A stretch of DNA of 64,000 nt, from the NCBI GenBank assembly GCA_002842465.1, contig PHDA01000003.1, positions 49,365 through 113,364 on the forward strand, in the 5' to 3' direction. Origin of the DNA: Bacteroidetes bacterium HGW-Bacteroidetes-7 (GTDB taxonomy: Bacteria; Bacteroidota; Bacteroidia; Bacteroidales; UBA932). Shown here piece after piece: positions 34,907-44,624 of this stretch (the first letter of the stretch is position 1; each line of letters begins with the position of its first letter). The position numbers and the translations under genes are program-made. The notes under the pieces were generated by a model that saw only the letters and a program-made list of their open reading frames with translations, was not told the DNA's origin and made no database searches.

Positions 34907-36207
34907 CGGAAAATATGAATAGTTGCCTTTTGTCCGGCCAATATTTGCTTTACACCCACAGGTATCTCAGCAATTGCGTCAGCATGTGCCATAGCTGCTA
35001 TGTGGGCAGATCCGTTGTATCTTACAGGCATGAAAGTACCGTCAGGGTTTATTGCAACCGGTATGAGGGAGAGCCTCTCGGCGTTTTTTCTGGTAAAATC
35101 TTCCGCTGCCGGCAGAGACAATTTTAATGGTAGGTAATTGCCTCCCATTGATCTGATAATGTAAGGCTTGACAAGCATTTCAAACTGTATTAGTGAAGAG
35201 ACCGGGTTGCCCGGAAGTGCAAATATTACGTTTGAGACAGTTGAAGTTCGCCTGTTTTGTTTCTGCTGTAAAGAATTATTATCAATGTTACCATAAATAT
35301 AGTCTTCAATAATACAATCTTTGTTTTCTGCAGTGTTTTCATTGGGATAAGCTTTTTTGACTGCAAAGGTGCTTGGCTTACCGGGCTGTACAGAGACTTT
35401 GTCAAATAAAATATTAAAACCGCACTCCTTTATTATACCGGGTACATAGTCAAAGTCTCCGGCAGAGACTCCTCCTGTTATAATAGTAATGTCGCACTCC
35501 TGAACTGACTTAGTCAAGGCTTTATGAAGAAGTTCCGGAGTGTCTTTTACAATACCATAATACTTAACAGCCGAACCTGTTGATAAAGCCTGTAATCTTA
35601 GTTGCCATCCGTTTGAATTCCTAATCTGTGATTCAAGAGGGGTAACATCAGGCTCTACAATTTCGTCGCCGGTTGAGAGAATGCCCACAATGGGAGCCTT
35701 TGATACAGAGACAACGGAGAATCCCGAAGAGGCTAATATAGCCGTTGCAGCTGCTGAAATTAAGGTTCCGCGAGAAAGCAGCAAATCTCCCTCTTTAATG
35801 TCCTCCCCTTTGTAGCAAATATTATTTCTCTTTCTGAACTCCTCCTCTTTCTCCCTCAACTCCATAAAACCATTAACCTCTACAGTATCCTCCACCATTA
35901 CCACAAAATCTGCACCGGCAGGAATCATTGCCCCGGTCATGATTTTACTGCATGTGCCAGAAATTATCTCCTTTTTTGGTACATAACCTGCTGCAATGTT
36001 CTCAACTATCCTGAGTGGTTTTCCAAGTTCATCCCTCTTAAAGGCATATCCATCTACAGCCGATTTATCAAAGGGGGGCATATCTCTGTCAGCATGAATA
36101 TCAATAGCCAGAACTCTTCCGGCAGAATCTTCAAGCTTAACACTTTCGTGTGACAAATATTGGGCGTTTTCGAGTACAATTTTTAGAGCCTCTTCAAATG
36201 ATATCAT
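34903..36207 (-). CDS. moeA: Molybdopterin molybdotransferase
   Basis: Inserts molybdate (or tungstate) into adenylated molybdopterin; cytoplasmic. It is 434 residues with DMPPFDKSAVDGYA near the N-terminus, IMTGAMIPAGADFVVMVEDT, GILSTGDEIV, TGGVSAGDFDYVPGII, and LPGNPVSSLIQFEMLV. Between PGKPSTFAVKK and the NPVSSL motif there is an insert of about 35 residues (NENTAENKD to RRTSTVSN) rich in Asn, Gln and charged residues, not usual for MoeA. Operon with ygjP-type gene; its promoter interlocks with that of rpsO. Supports the AOR's cofactor pathway. Confidence 0.94.
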   Translation of the reverse strand: MISFEEALKIVLENAQYLSHESVKLEDSAGRVLAIDIHADRDMPPFDKSAVDGYAFKRDELGKPLRIVENIAAGYVPKKEIISGTCSKIMTGAMIPAGADFVVMVEDTVEVNGFMELREKEEEFRKRNNICYKGEDIKEGDLLLSRGTLISAAATAILASSGFSVVSVSKAPIVGILSTGDEIVEPDVTPLESQIRNSNGWQLRLQALSTGSAVKYYGIVKDTPELLHKALTKSVQECDITIITGGVSAGDFDYVPGIIKECGFNILFDKVSVQPGKPSTFAVKKAYPNENTAENKDCIIEDYIYGNIDNNSLQQKQNRRTSTVSNVIFALPGNPVSSLIQFEMLVKPYIIRSMGGNYLPLKLSLPAAEDFTRKNAERLSLIPVAINPDGTFMPVRYNGSAHIAAMAHADAIAEIPVGVKQILAGQKATIHIFR

Positions 36208-36238
36208 CTTTAATTCAGTAAGATTGGTGTACAGGGAA

Positions 36239-36267
36239 CAAAATTAGGCAAATACTTGCGCAGTCAA
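36239..36267 (-). promoter_or_regulatory. Promoter of moeA
   Basis: Minus strand: TTTTTG ending at 36265, an 18-nt spacer, and TAATTTTG (36246-36239). Both boxes match. It shares its region with the rpsO promoter in the opposite direction. Confidence 0.7.
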
Positions 36268-36285
36268 AAATTATGTATAACTTTG
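36256..36285 (+). promoter_or_regulatory. Promoter of rpsO
   Basis: TTG at 36256-36258, exactly 19 nt, then TAACTTTG at 36278-36285. Leader to the ATG at 36330 is about 40 nt. Confidence 0.75.
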
Positions 36286-36329
36286 CAGACCCAATTTTGG
36301 GGGATAACAATATATATCAATTGCTTAAA

Positions 36330-36605
36330 ATGGCAGAATATCTTGAAAAAGAAAAAAAGCAAGAGATTTTCGGACAATACGGAAAGTCTAATGCAGATAC
36401 CGGCTCTCCTGAGAGTCAGGTAGCTTTATTTTCCTACCGTATCGCTCACCTTACCAACCACCTGAAAAAGAACAAAAAGGACTACTCTACGCAGAGATCG
36501 CTCCTTAAGATGGTAGGTAAAAGGCGTCGTCTTCTGGATTATTTGAAAGAAAAGGACATCGAGAGATACAGGAATATAGTGAAGGCACTTAACCTTCGAA
36601 AATAA
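36330..36605 (+). CDS. rpsO: 30S ribosomal protein S15
   Basis: A 91-residue rRNA-binding protein starting MAEYLEKEKKQEIF. The ATG at 36330 is taken instead of an upstream in-frame ATG at 36273, since the latter lies 5 nt before the -7 box and would not be transcribed. Diagnostic: TGSPESQVALFSYRIAHLTNHL and GKRRRLLDYLKEKDIERYR. It precedes pnp, as in many bacteria, with a hairpin terminator in between. Confidence 0.97.
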   Translation: MAEYLEKEKKQEIFGQYGKSNADTGSPESQVALFSYRIAHLTNHLKKNKKDYSTQRSLLKMVGKRRRLLDYLKEKDIERYRNIVKALNLRK

Positions 36606-36610
36606 AGCTA

Positions 36611-36633
36611 AAGGGTGCCGCCGGCACCCTTTT
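36611..36633 (+). terminator. Terminator/attenuator between rpsO and pnp
   Basis: Stem GGGTGCC / GGCACCC with 3-nt loop GCC, flanked by A and T runs, 6 nt after the rpsO stop. Confidence 0.75.
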
Positions 36634-36658
36634 GTACATAACTTATTTTGTTAAAAAA

Positions 36659-36737
36659 ATACGCCTGTTCAAATAAGGCACCCCGAGACCGGGCGTATGC
36701 GGAATCAGTATTATTAATCAACTCTCAAAGGGAGAGT
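36659..36737 (+). promoter_or_regulatory. Structured leader of pnp
   Basis: Two further hairpins can form before the pnp start. One pairs ATACGCC with GGCGTAT around a G/C-rich core and can alternatively fold GCCT/AGGC. The other is ACTCTC-AAAGG-GAGAGT, ending 14 nt before the ATG. In enteric bacteria a pnp leader hairpin mediates autoregulation; a similar role here is only inferred. Confidence 0.35.
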
Positions 36738-36751
36738 GGGGTTGCAATTAA

Positions 36752-38992
36752 ATGAATAAGATGAACGTTATTAAAAAGACCATCACATTAAAAGATGGCA
36801 GAACGATCGAAATCGAAACAGGCAAGCTGGCCAAACAGGCAGACGGAGCCGTTGTTTTGAAAATGGGTAAAACCATGTTGCTTGCAGCAGTTGTTGCTGC
36901 AAAAGATGCAAAGGAGGGTACAGATTTTATGCCTCTTTCTGTAGAGTATAAAGAGAAATATGCCTCTGCCGGCAGATATCCGGGTGGATTCCTCAAAAGA
37001 GAGGGTCGTCCAAATGATTCGGAGATTCTTGTTTCGAGGCTTATTGACAGAGCTCTGCGTCCTTTGTTTCCGGAAGACTATCATGCAGATGTGTTTGTTA
37101 CAGTGAGCCTTGTATCTGCAGAAAAGAATATTATGCCTGATGCCCTTGCGGGACTGGCAGCCTCAGCTGCACTTGCAGTTAGTGATATTCCGTTTAACGG
37201 ACCTATTTCTGAGGTGAGAGTTGCCAGAATTGACGGTAATTTTGTAATTAACCCTTCGTTTGAAGATCTTAAACTATCTGACATTGACATCATGGTTGCA
37301 GGAACACTTGACAACATTATGATGGTTGAGGGAGAGTTCAAAGAGATTAGCGAAAATGATATGCTTGAGGCAATCAAATTTGCCCATGAGGAGATTAAGA
37401 ACCAGTGCCAAGCACAGGTTGAGTTGATGGAAGAGGTGGGCAAAACTGTTAAGAGAGAGTATTGCCACGAAACCAACGACCAAGAGCTTCAAAAGGCTGT
37501 TCAAGAGTTCTGCTATGACAAGTGTTATGAGATTGTAAAAAATCCAACATCCAAACATGAGAGAACAGATGCATTTACAGCACTTAAAGAGGAGTTCATA
37601 GCTACTATCGCTGAAGAGGAGCGTGATGAGAAGAAAGCATTGGTTGAGAGATACTATCATGCAGTAGAAAAAGAGGCAATGAGAAACCTCATTTTGGACG
37701 AAGCAATCCGTATTGATGGCAGAAAAACAGATGAGATCAGACAGATTTGGAGCGAGGTAGATTACCTTCCTGCAACTCATGGATCAGCATTGTTTACAAG
37801 AGGTGAAACTCAATCACTTACAACGGTAACCTTGGGAACCAGACTTGACATGAAGTCGGTTGACGAAGTACTTGTTGAAGGATCTGAGCAATTTGTCCTT
37901 CATTACAACTTCCCTCCGTTTTCAACAGGTGACGCAAAACCTTACAGAGGAACAGGCCGCAGAGAAATCGGACACGGAAACCTTGCCTACAGAGCCCTTA
38001 AGAATGTTGTTCCAATGGGAGAGGATAACCCTTACGCAGTAAGAGTTGTTTCGGACATTCTAGAATCTAACGGTTCGTCATCGATGGCTACTGTTTGCGC
38101 AGGAACACTTGCTCTGATGGATGCCGGTATCAAAATTAAGAAACCTGTTTCAGGTATTGCAATGGGTCTTATTTCAGAAGGTAAGAACGGAAGGTTTGCT
38201 GTTCTTTCAGATATTCTGGGAGACGAAGATCACCTTGGAGACATGGACTTTAAAGTTACAGGTACAAAAGATGGTATTACGGCCACTCAAATGGATATTA
38301 AAGTTGACGGTCTATCATATGAAGTTCTTGAACAAGCACTTTTACAGGCAAAAGCAGGACGCCTGCATATCCTGGGTGAGATGATGAAGACACTTGATGC
38401 CCCAAGAGAGGAGCTTAAGCCTCATACTCCAAGAATTGTTTCTATAATTATTCCTCAGGAATTTATTGGAGCAGTTATCGGAACGGGTGGAAAAGTTATT
38501 CAGGAGATTCAGAAAACTACCGATACCACTATCACAATTACAGAGAAAGACAGCAAGGGTATAGTTGAAATCTTTGGCGAGAACAAAGAGAACATGGATG
38601 CCGCGCTTAACTGGATTAAAGGTATCACAACTGTTCCTGAAGAGGGAACAATATATAAAGGAAAAGTTGTCTCAATTCTTGAATTTGGAGCATTTGTACA
38701 AATTCTTCCGGGAAAAGAGGGACTTCTTCACATATCTGAGCTTGATTGGAAAAAAGTAGAGAAGGTAGAGGATGTTGTGAACATTGGAGACGAAGTTGAA
38801 GTTAAACTACTGGAGGTTGACGCAAAATCCGGTAAGATGAGGCTTTCAAGAAGAGCATTAATCGAAAAACCAGAAGGTTATGTTGAGCCGGTAAGAAGGC
38901 CAAGACCCGAAAATGGAGGCGACAGAGACAGAGGTGGAAGATCTGGTGGTAGGTTTAATGACAGAGACAGAGACAGAGGTCCAAGAAGATAA
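36752..38992 (+). CDS. pnp: Polyribonucleotide nucleotidyltransferase (PNPase)
   Basis: Phosphorolytic 3'-5' exoribonuclease of 746 residues. Two RNase PH domains: first about 1-230 ([22 protein letters not shown] in part), second about 330-560 ([44 protein letters not shown]). Then KH ([15 protein letters not shown]) and S1 ([18 protein letters not shown]) domains. The last 30 residues are Arg/Asp/Gly-rich ([19 protein letters not shown]), which could bind RNA nonspecifically. Preceded by a hairpin leader and followed by a clear terminator. Confidence 0.97.
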   Translation: MNKMNVIKKTITLKDGRTIEIETGKLAKQADGAVVLKMGKTMLLAAVVAAKDAKEGTDFMPLSVEYKEKYASAGRYPGGFLKREGRPNDSEILVSRLIDRALRPLFPEDYHADVFVTVSLVSAEKNIMPDALAGLAASAALAVSDIPFNGPISEVRVARIDGNFVINPSFEDLKLSDIDIMVAGTLDNIMMVEGEFKEISENDMLEAIKFAHEEIKNQCQAQVELMEEVGKTVKREYCHETNDQELQKAVQEFCYDKCYEIVKNPTSKHERTDAFTALKEEFIATIAEEERDEKKALVERYYHAVEKEAMRNLILDEAIRIDGRKTDEIRQIWSEVDYLPATHGSALFTRGETQSLTTVTLGTRLDMKSVDEVLVEGSEQFVLHYNFPPFSTGDAKPYRGTGRREIGHGNLAYRALKNVVPMGEDNPYAVRVVSDILESNGSSSMATVCAGTLALMDAGIKIKKPVSGIAMGLISEGKNGRFAVLSDILGDEDHLGDMDFKVTGTKDGITATQMDIKVDGLSYEVLEQALLQAKAGRLHILGEMMKTLDAPREELKPHTPRIVSIIIPQEFIGAVIGTGGKVIQEIQKTTDTTITITEKDSKGIVEIFGENKENMDAALNWIKGITTVPEEGTIYKGKVVSILEFGAFVQILPGKEGLLHISELDWKKVEKVEDVVNIGDEVEVKLLEVDAKSGKMRLSRRALIEKPEGYVEPVRRPRPENGGDRDRGGRSGGRFNDRDRDRGPRR

Positions 38993-39018
38993 TTTTTTCG
39001 GATTAGTTCCGGATAATA

Positions 39019-39050
39019 AAAAAAAAGACACCATTAAGGTGTCTTTTTTT
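39019..39050 (+). terminator. Terminator after pnp
   Basis: Stem GACACC / GGTGTC, loop ATTAA, flanked by A and T runs. The remaining 200 nt up to the SusC promoter show no gene. Confidence 0.85.
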
Positions 39051-39226
39051 GTGCCTGTTTGCTCAAGTTCCATAAGATTTAGATGCAAAAAAACATAGAA
39101 GTCAAAGAAAAAGTAAATAATAAGTTATAGATTGTAATCAAAAAATGCAGAAAAACAAAATTAAGTTAATATCTACACTCCCGAGACCCTTAATATACCA
39201 TATACAGTAAATGATTTAGGGATTTT

Positions 39227-39257
39227 TTGCTTTTAGTTTTTTTTTATTATAAATTCG
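39227..39257 (+). promoter_or_regulatory. Candidate promoter of the susC/susD pair
   Basis: TTG at 39227-39229, a 20-nt spacer, and TAAATTCG (one mismatch to TAnnTTTG) at 39250-39257. Leader to the start is about 45 nt. Confidence 0.45.
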
Positions 39258-39306
39258 TAGTCGAAACAGTCACAAACTTTTTATTTACTTAAACAAAAAC
39301 TAGTCT

Positions 39307-42300
39307 ATGAAGAAATCTATCTTGATTGTCTTGGCCCTATTGCTTGTCAATATGGCTATGGCACAGATGAAGGTTACAGGTACGATAACCTCTTCCGAAG
39401 ATGGCTCTCCTATCCCTTATGCAACCATTCTGGTAAAAGGCGTAAGAGGAGCAGGTGCAGTTACTGACTTGGATGGCAAGTACTCGATTGACAATGTGCA
39501 GGCGGATGCTATTCTCCAATTCTCTTACATCGGTTACACCACACAGGAAATTCCGGTGAGCGGCAGAGCTGTCATTAATGTTGTTATGATTCCTGACGCT
39601 ACACGCCTTGATGAGGTTATGGTTGTAGCATACGGTACTGCAACAAAAGGTACATTTACCGGTGCGGCAAGTGTCGTTAAAAACGACGCGATTAAAGATG
39701 TTCCAAGCCTCTCATTTGAAAATGCTCTTAGTGGCAAGGTGGCAGGTTTGCAAATTACAACCCTTTCAGGGCAGGCAGGCTCAACCTCGGCAATCAGGGT
39801 AAGGGGTATCGGTTCGATGAACGCCTCTAATGAACCACTCTATGTTGTGGATGGTGTTCCTGTAGTATCAGGAAGCTCCGGACAGATGAGCGGCTATATT
39901 TACACTACATCTAACGTTATGAGCACCATCAACCCTGCAGACATTGAATCGATCACTGTTCTAAAGGATGCTGCTGCATCTTCTCTTTATGGTTCGCGCG
40001 CTGCAAACGGTGTTATTGTGATTACCACTAAAAGAGGTAAACAAGGCAGAACAGTTGTTAATTTCAAAGCCAGTGTAGGTCTTACCCCTCAGTGGGCAAC
40101 AGACAACTTCGAGGCTGCTTCAACTGATCAACAGATTGAAATGTATTACGAGAACTTCTGGAATGCAGGTGTCTATTACCAGAACAGAACTGTAGCCGAT
40201 GCAAGTGCAAGAGCTTTACAGCAGCTAAACAACCGTTTTAACAGACATGGTTACACCTTCTCAGCTCCTGATAACACAATCAACTCTTTAACAGTTGGTG
40301 GTGACAGAGCTGGCAAATATTTTGACTGGGAAGACGCACTGTTCAGAACAGCTGTATTTCAGACATACGACCTATCTGTTAGTGGCGCTACCGATGTATC
40401 TAACTACTACACCTCTCTCTCTTACACAAAAGAGCAGGGTAGAATTAAGCTCAATGAATTCGATAGAATAACCGGTAGAATTAACATGTCTCAAAAAGTT
40501 GGTAAATATGTTGAATTCACAACCAATGTGAATATTGCAACCAGCGGAAAAGAGGGATACAATGATACTCGTGCACTGGGTAACAACTACTTCATGCAGA
40601 CTCGTAACCTCCTTTGGGGAATGTACTGGCCAACAGACTATGTTACCGGAACACCTTGGACAGCACGTTACGGCAGTTTGGCATACAACCCTATGTACTA
40701 CGATAACGAGTGGGAGAACAGTACAAAAACACTGAGAATTTCTGCAAACGAATCGATGACTGTAAAGATTCTTCCGGAACTTACATTCAAAACCATTCTA
40801 TCTTACGATAATGCAAGAACTCTCGATCACCTATATTACAGCCCGATTCACTTCCAGGGCTCTGCAGCAAAAGGTACAGTTAGAGAGATGATGACCAGTA
40901 CTGATAAACTTGTATCTTCTACTACTCTAAACTACAACAAAACCTTTGCTCAAAAACATAACATTGGTCTTCTTGTAGGTTGGGAGGCAGAGAAGAACAA
41001 TACAGATTTTCAGCGTGCAGAGGGTAGTGACCTTCCAACAGGCGCTTTGAAAACTGTTGCTACTGCAGGTGTTTTAACAGCCAGCGCATATAATTGGGGT
41101 AACTCAATGATGTCTGTACTGTCAAGAGCAGAGTACAACTATGACAATAGATACTATGTTTCCGGATCGTTTCGTAGGGATGGATCTTCAAAACTTGGAC
41201 CTGATACCCGTTGGGGTAACTTCTGGTCTTTTGCCGGTTCATGGAGAATCGACAGAGAGGAGTTTATGAAGAATATTGGCTTTATAAGCAGTCTTAGACT
41301 TAGAGGATCATATGGTGTAAACGGAACACTCCCTGGTGAAAATTACGGATGGCGTTCTCTTGCAACCTATGGTAGCAAGTATATGGAACTTCCGGGTGGA
41401 GGTGTTAGCACAATTGCTGACGCTAACCTCTCATGGGAGACCAGCTACACTTCAAATATTGCTCTTGAGTTTGGAATTCTTGATCAAAGAATTACAGGTA
41501 CAGTTGAATTCTTTAACAGAGATTCAAAAGACCTTCTTCAGGATGTTCCAATTTCACGTGTTACCGGATTCAGTTCTACTCTTAAGAATATTGGAGAGAT
41601 TAACAACAACGGTATTGAGATTGAACTTAGTGGAGACATCATCAGAAACAACAGTGTAACATGGACAGCAGGAATAACTGCTTCTCATATTAATTCTAGC
41701 GTTACTAAACTTTATGGAGGTCAGAACATTATTTGGTTCGAACCTACAGGTGGTGACTCAAGGATTAAGTTTATCTACCAGGAGGGACAATCAACACTTG
41801 CAATTTACGGACGTGAGTGGGCAGGAGTTGACAGGGAAACCGGTAAGAACGTTTGGTACATGAACAACGAAAACACCACAACTCAACCAACAACCGTGAA
41901 CGGTCGCCCGGCAACATTCCGCTATCAGGATGCCAGCGAAAAAATTCTTGGTGATGTTCATCCAAAATTGTTTGGTGGTTTAAACACTGAAGTTAAGTGG
42001 AAAGGTATCACTTTAAGTGCCGGTCTAACCTACAAAATTGGGGGCTACACATATGATGCAGTTGGAAAAGACGTTGCAGAAGATGGTTACTACTGGGAAA
42101 GAATCATGTCACAAGATCAGTATGATAACAGATGGACTCCTGAGAACAAAGATGCCAAATATCCTCAGAGGGTAGCTGTTGACTTTGCTGATGCTCAGCA
42201 GAAGAGTAGCAGGTTTATGAATAAAGCTGATTATATGAGACTTAAGAGTCTTACAATAGGCTACGATATACCTAAGAGTATAACTAACAAAGTGAAAATT

Positions 42301-42450
42301 TCAAGTGCAAGGATATACTTTAATGGTCAGAATCTTTGGACTTTAGCTGCGTACGATGTGTACGATCCTGAGGTGAATGAGTATGGATCAAGAGGATGGG
42401 AAACACCTATAGGAAAGACATACACTTTCGGTGTTGAATTTAGTTTCTAA
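39307..42450 (+). CDS. SusC/RagA-type TonB-linked outer-membrane transporter
   Basis: A 1047-residue outer-membrane barrel that imports a ligand handed over by its SusD partner. Signal peptide (MKKSILIVLALLLVNMAMAQ), then a carboxypeptidase-regulatory-like domain (VTGTITSSEDGSPIPYATIL in part, about 22-105), the SusC box MVVAYGTATKGTFTGAASVV, the plug (about 115-230, with IRVRGIGSMNASNEPLYVVDGV in part), and the barrel ending in an aromatic (FGVEFSF). No STN sensor domain, so no anti-sigma-factor signalling. The next gene is its SusD partner. No glycan hydrolase is nearby, so substrate may be peptide or other. Confidence 0.95.
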   Translation: MKKSILIVLALLLVNMAMAQMKVTGTITSSEDGSPIPYATILVKGVRGAGAVTDLDGKYSIDNVQADAILQFSYIGYTTQEIPVSGRAVINVVMIPDATRLDEVMVVAYGTATKGTFTGAASVVKNDAIKDVPSLSFENALSGKVAGLQITTLSGQAGSTSAIRVRGIGSMNASNEPLYVVDGVPVVSGSSGQMSGYIYTTSNVMSTINPADIESITVLKDAAASSLYGSRAANGVIVITTKRGKQGRTVVNFKASVGLTPQWATDNFEAASTDQQIEMYYENFWNAGVYYQNRTVADASARALQQLNNRFNRHGYTFSAPDNTINSLTVGGDRAGKYFDWEDALFRTAVFQTYDLSVSGATDVSNYYTSLSYTKEQGRIKLNEFDRITGRINMSQKVGKYVEFTTNVNIATSGKEGYNDTRALGNNYFMQTRNLLWGMYWPTDYVTGTPWTARYGSLAYNPMYYDNEWENSTKTLRISANESMTVKILPELTFKTILSYDNARTLDHLYYSPIHFQGSAAKGTVREMMTSTDKLVSSTTLNYNKTFAQKHNIGLLVGWEAEKNNTDFQRAEGSDLPTGALKTVATAGVLTASAYNWGNSMMSVLSRAEYNYDNRYYVSGSFRRDGSSKLGPDTRWGNFWSFAGSWRIDREEFMKNIGFISSLRLRGSYGVNGTLPGENYGWRSLATYGSKYMELPGGGVSTIADANLSWETSYTSNIALEFGILDQRITGTVEFFNRDSKDLLQDVPISRVTGFSSTLKNIGEINNNGIEIELSGDIIRNNSVTWTAGITASHINSSVTKLYGGQNIIWFEPTGGDSRIKFIYQEGQSTLAIYGREWAGVDRETGKNVWYMNNENTTTQPTTVNGRPATFRYQDASEKILGDVHPKLFGGLNTEVKWKGITLSAGLTYKIGGYTYDAVGKDVAEDGYYWERIMSQDQYDNRWTPENKDAKYPQRVAVDFADAQQKSSRFMNKADYMRLKSLTIGYDIPKSITNKVKISSARIYFNGQNLWTLAAYDVYDPEVNEYGSRGWETPIGKTYTFGVEFSF

Positions 42451-42468
42451 TTTTAAAATGATGCTACA

Positions 42469-43941
42469 ATGAAAAAAATACACTTATTAATTACATTACT
42501 GGGCATTGCACTACTTTCATCATGCGAGGGTTTCCTGGACGTTAAGCCAAGTAATTCAGCCGCAGCCGAAACATCAATTACCAATGCAAATGATGCAAAG
42601 GTGGTTATGAACGGTTTGATGAGAAAACTTGCCTCATCCAGCTATTATGGAAGAGACTTTATCCTTTACGGAGATGCTAAAGGTGGCGATTTTGCAATCT
42701 ACTCTCAGGGAAGAGGCTATGATGGTCTCTATACATTCAACCACTCGGTATCTACCGGAAACATGGGGTCATATTGGGCACAGATGTACGACGTTGTACT
42801 GCAGTGTAACAACCTAATTCTTAATATTGACAAAATCGAGGCTGCCGGAAACGGTTCTGCCGCTTTGAGTCAGATTAAAGGTCAGGCACTTACCACAAGA
42901 GCTCTTGTCTATTTTGACTTAGTTCGTCTATATGGTAAAACGTACAATATGGATAAAACATCTTATGGTGTTCCTTTGGTTCTTACACCACTTGATGCAG
43001 CGGCACAACCAACACGTGCTTCTGTAGAAGAGGTTTACACTCAGATTCTCAAGGATCTTGATGATGCAGACCCTATTCTGCCTAAGACAAAGGTGAGCGG
43101 ATTTCTTAACTATTATGGTAATTTGGCAATTAAAGCCAGAGTTTACCTGACAATGGGAAGATATGCCGATGCTCTTACAGCTGCAGAAGCAGTTATGGGA
43201 ACTACTCTTTATTCCCTTTACAGCAATACTAACTGGATTAGCTCATGGGCAGTACCATTCTCTTCGGAGTCAATTTTTGAACTAGGAATGTATTCAGGGG
43301 AAGCAAATCTTGGAACCGGATCACTGGGATACTATCTTCTTCGCAGAAATAAAGTTACCGGAGCTTTAGGCTGGTTTATGGCAAGTGACTACTTCCTGGC
43401 CAGACTAAATCAAGACCCTACAGATATTCGCAGAGCTATTATGGATTATGATGAATCATCAACAACCAGATTTGGCTCATGTATGAAGTATGTGGGTGGA
43501 CACGGTATGACCGGAGACAAAGGCGTTGCAGCAGCTACAAATATTAAGGTTATAAGACTGTCGGAGGTTTATCTGATAGCTGCCGAAGCTGCATTAAATT
43601 TGCCGACTCCTGACAAAACCAAAGCCGCTAACTATCTGAATGCAATCCGCAAAAGGGCTCCCGGTCTTGCTGCTGCAACAGTTGCAACAGTAACAATGAG
43701 CATGATTGAAGACGAAAGAAGCAAAGAGTTGTTTGCAGAAGGTCATAGATATTTTGATATGCTACGCTGGAATAAGACAATCGAGTACAACGATGACTTT
43801 ATTTTCCCTGCAGTTGTAATATCAAACCGCGAGAAAATTATCAACAGAACTTTCTACAAAACGATTCTTCCAATTCCTCAAAACGAGATAGATGCCAATC
43901 CGGCTATTGCTGCACAGCAAAACCCTGGGTATGTAAACTAA
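42469..43941 (+). CDS. SusD/RagB-type surface ligand-binding lipoprotein
   Basis: A 490-residue lipoprotein, lipobox LLSSC (Cys 19), partnering the SusC-type transporter 18 nt upstream. N-terminal EGFLDVKPSNSAAAETSITN is diagnostic of SusD; a TPR-like helical region (AYLTMGRYADALTAAEAVM in part) and the C-terminal SusD signature (AEGHRYFDMLRWNKTIEYND and LPIPQNEIDANPAIAAQQNPGY in part) follow. Binds the imported nutrient at the cell surface; nature unknown. It is followed by a terminator. Confidence 0.95.
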   Translation: MKKIHLLITLLGIALLSSCEGFLDVKPSNSAAAETSITNANDAKVVMNGLMRKLASSSYYGRDFILYGDAKGGDFAIYSQGRGYDGLYTFNHSVSTGNMGSYWAQMYDVVLQCNNLILNIDKIEAAGNGSAALSQIKGQALTTRALVYFDLVRLYGKTYNMDKTSYGVPLVLTPLDAAAQPTRASVEEVYTQILKDLDDADPILPKTKVSGFLNYYGNLAIKARVYLTMGRYADALTAAEAVMGTTLYSLYSNTNWISSWAVPFSSESIFELGMYSGEANLGTGSLGYYLLRRNKVTGALGWFMASDYFLARLNQDPTDIRRAIMDYDESSTTRFGSCMKYVGGHGMTGDKGVAAATNIKVIRLSEVYLIAAEAALNLPTPDKTKAANYLNAIRKRAPGLAAATVATVTMSMIEDERSKELFAEGHRYFDMLRWNKTIEYNDDFIFPAVVISNREKIINRTFYKTILPIPQNEIDANPAIAAQQNPGYVN

Positions 43942-43963
43942 CAGGCTTGTGATTAAATTCAAA

Positions 43964-43995
43964 GAGAGCGACTTAAAAGGTCGCTCTCTTTTTTT
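43964..43995 (+). terminator. Terminator after the susD-type gene
   Basis: A 9-bp stem GAGAGCGAC / GTCGCTCTC with a 7-nt loop, then a long T run. Confidence 0.9.
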
Positions 43996-44058
43996 ATCTC
44001 TGAATAGCCATTTTTTACCTCATGATAGCCAATCGCATGCACAAAAGTTTAGCAGAAA

Positions 44059-44538
44059 TTATTTCATGGCAGCAACAATTTCATCAATTGCTGCGTGGTC
44101 GATTTTTTCTGTGGTTTCACTTATGCCTGATACTTTTTTAACAATAACTCTCTCCAGGAAATTCATTTTATCAAAATTGAACTCTCCTCCAACAACCTTT
44201 TTACACACAGCGTAGTTGAATAGCATCTCAGGAAAAGCACCCTTAAGCTCCTGCTCGTACTCCGGTTCATTCATTGCACATACAAACAGGGCGATTCTTT
44301 TCTGGAGAAGATCAACCATGTTTTTTTTACAGAACTCCTTAACGCTTCCCTGAACAGAGCCGGCATGAATTGAGCCTCCAATAACAACATTGTCGTATAG
44401 GCTAAGGTCGATGATTTTGTTGGTTTTTAAGTTAAATGTTGAGATTCCCTCTCCACCCAGACCATTTTGAATTTTTTCTGCCACCTTTTGGGTAGTTCCG
44501 TGTGAAGTGGCATAAATTACAGCAGTTTTCATTTTCAT
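44059..44538 (-). CDS. Flavodoxin-fold protein (HemG-like)
   Basis: A 159-residue FMN-binding flavodoxin-domain protein. KTAVIYATSHGTTQKVAEKI is the FMN phosphate loop, and VVIGGSIHAGSVQGSVKEF the next FMN-contacting loop, as in the menaquinone-dependent protoporphyrinogen oxidase family. The ATG at 44538 has an alternative ATG two codons on. It is 86 nt downstream of the AraC-type regulator gene, on the same strand, so it may be its target. The physiological electron donor is unknown. Confidence 0.82.
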   Translation of the reverse strand: MKMKTAVIYATSHGTTQKVAEKIQNGLGGEGISTFNLKTNKIIDLSLYDNVVIGGSIHAGSVQGSVKEFCKKNMVDLLQKRIALFVCAMNEPEYEQELKGAFPEMLFNYAVCKKVVGGEFNFDKMNFLERVIVKKVSGISETTEKIDHAAIDEIVAAMK

Positions 44539-44624
44539 TAATTTTTGTGCAAATGAAAGCTATTTGGTTAAAAGGGTGGTATCACTCCTATTGACAGCAG
44601 GTATCAATAAGGCTTTTTCGTGTC

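Noticed and set aside
37081..37780. Long minus-strand ORFs (131 and 168 codons) inside pnp
   Set aside because: Antisense shadows of a highly conserved gene; no start signals or motifs.
39307..43941. A polysaccharide utilisation locus
   Set aside because: Only the SusC/SusD pair is present; no glycoside hydrolase, no hybrid sensor and no ECF sigma/anti-sigma genes next to it.
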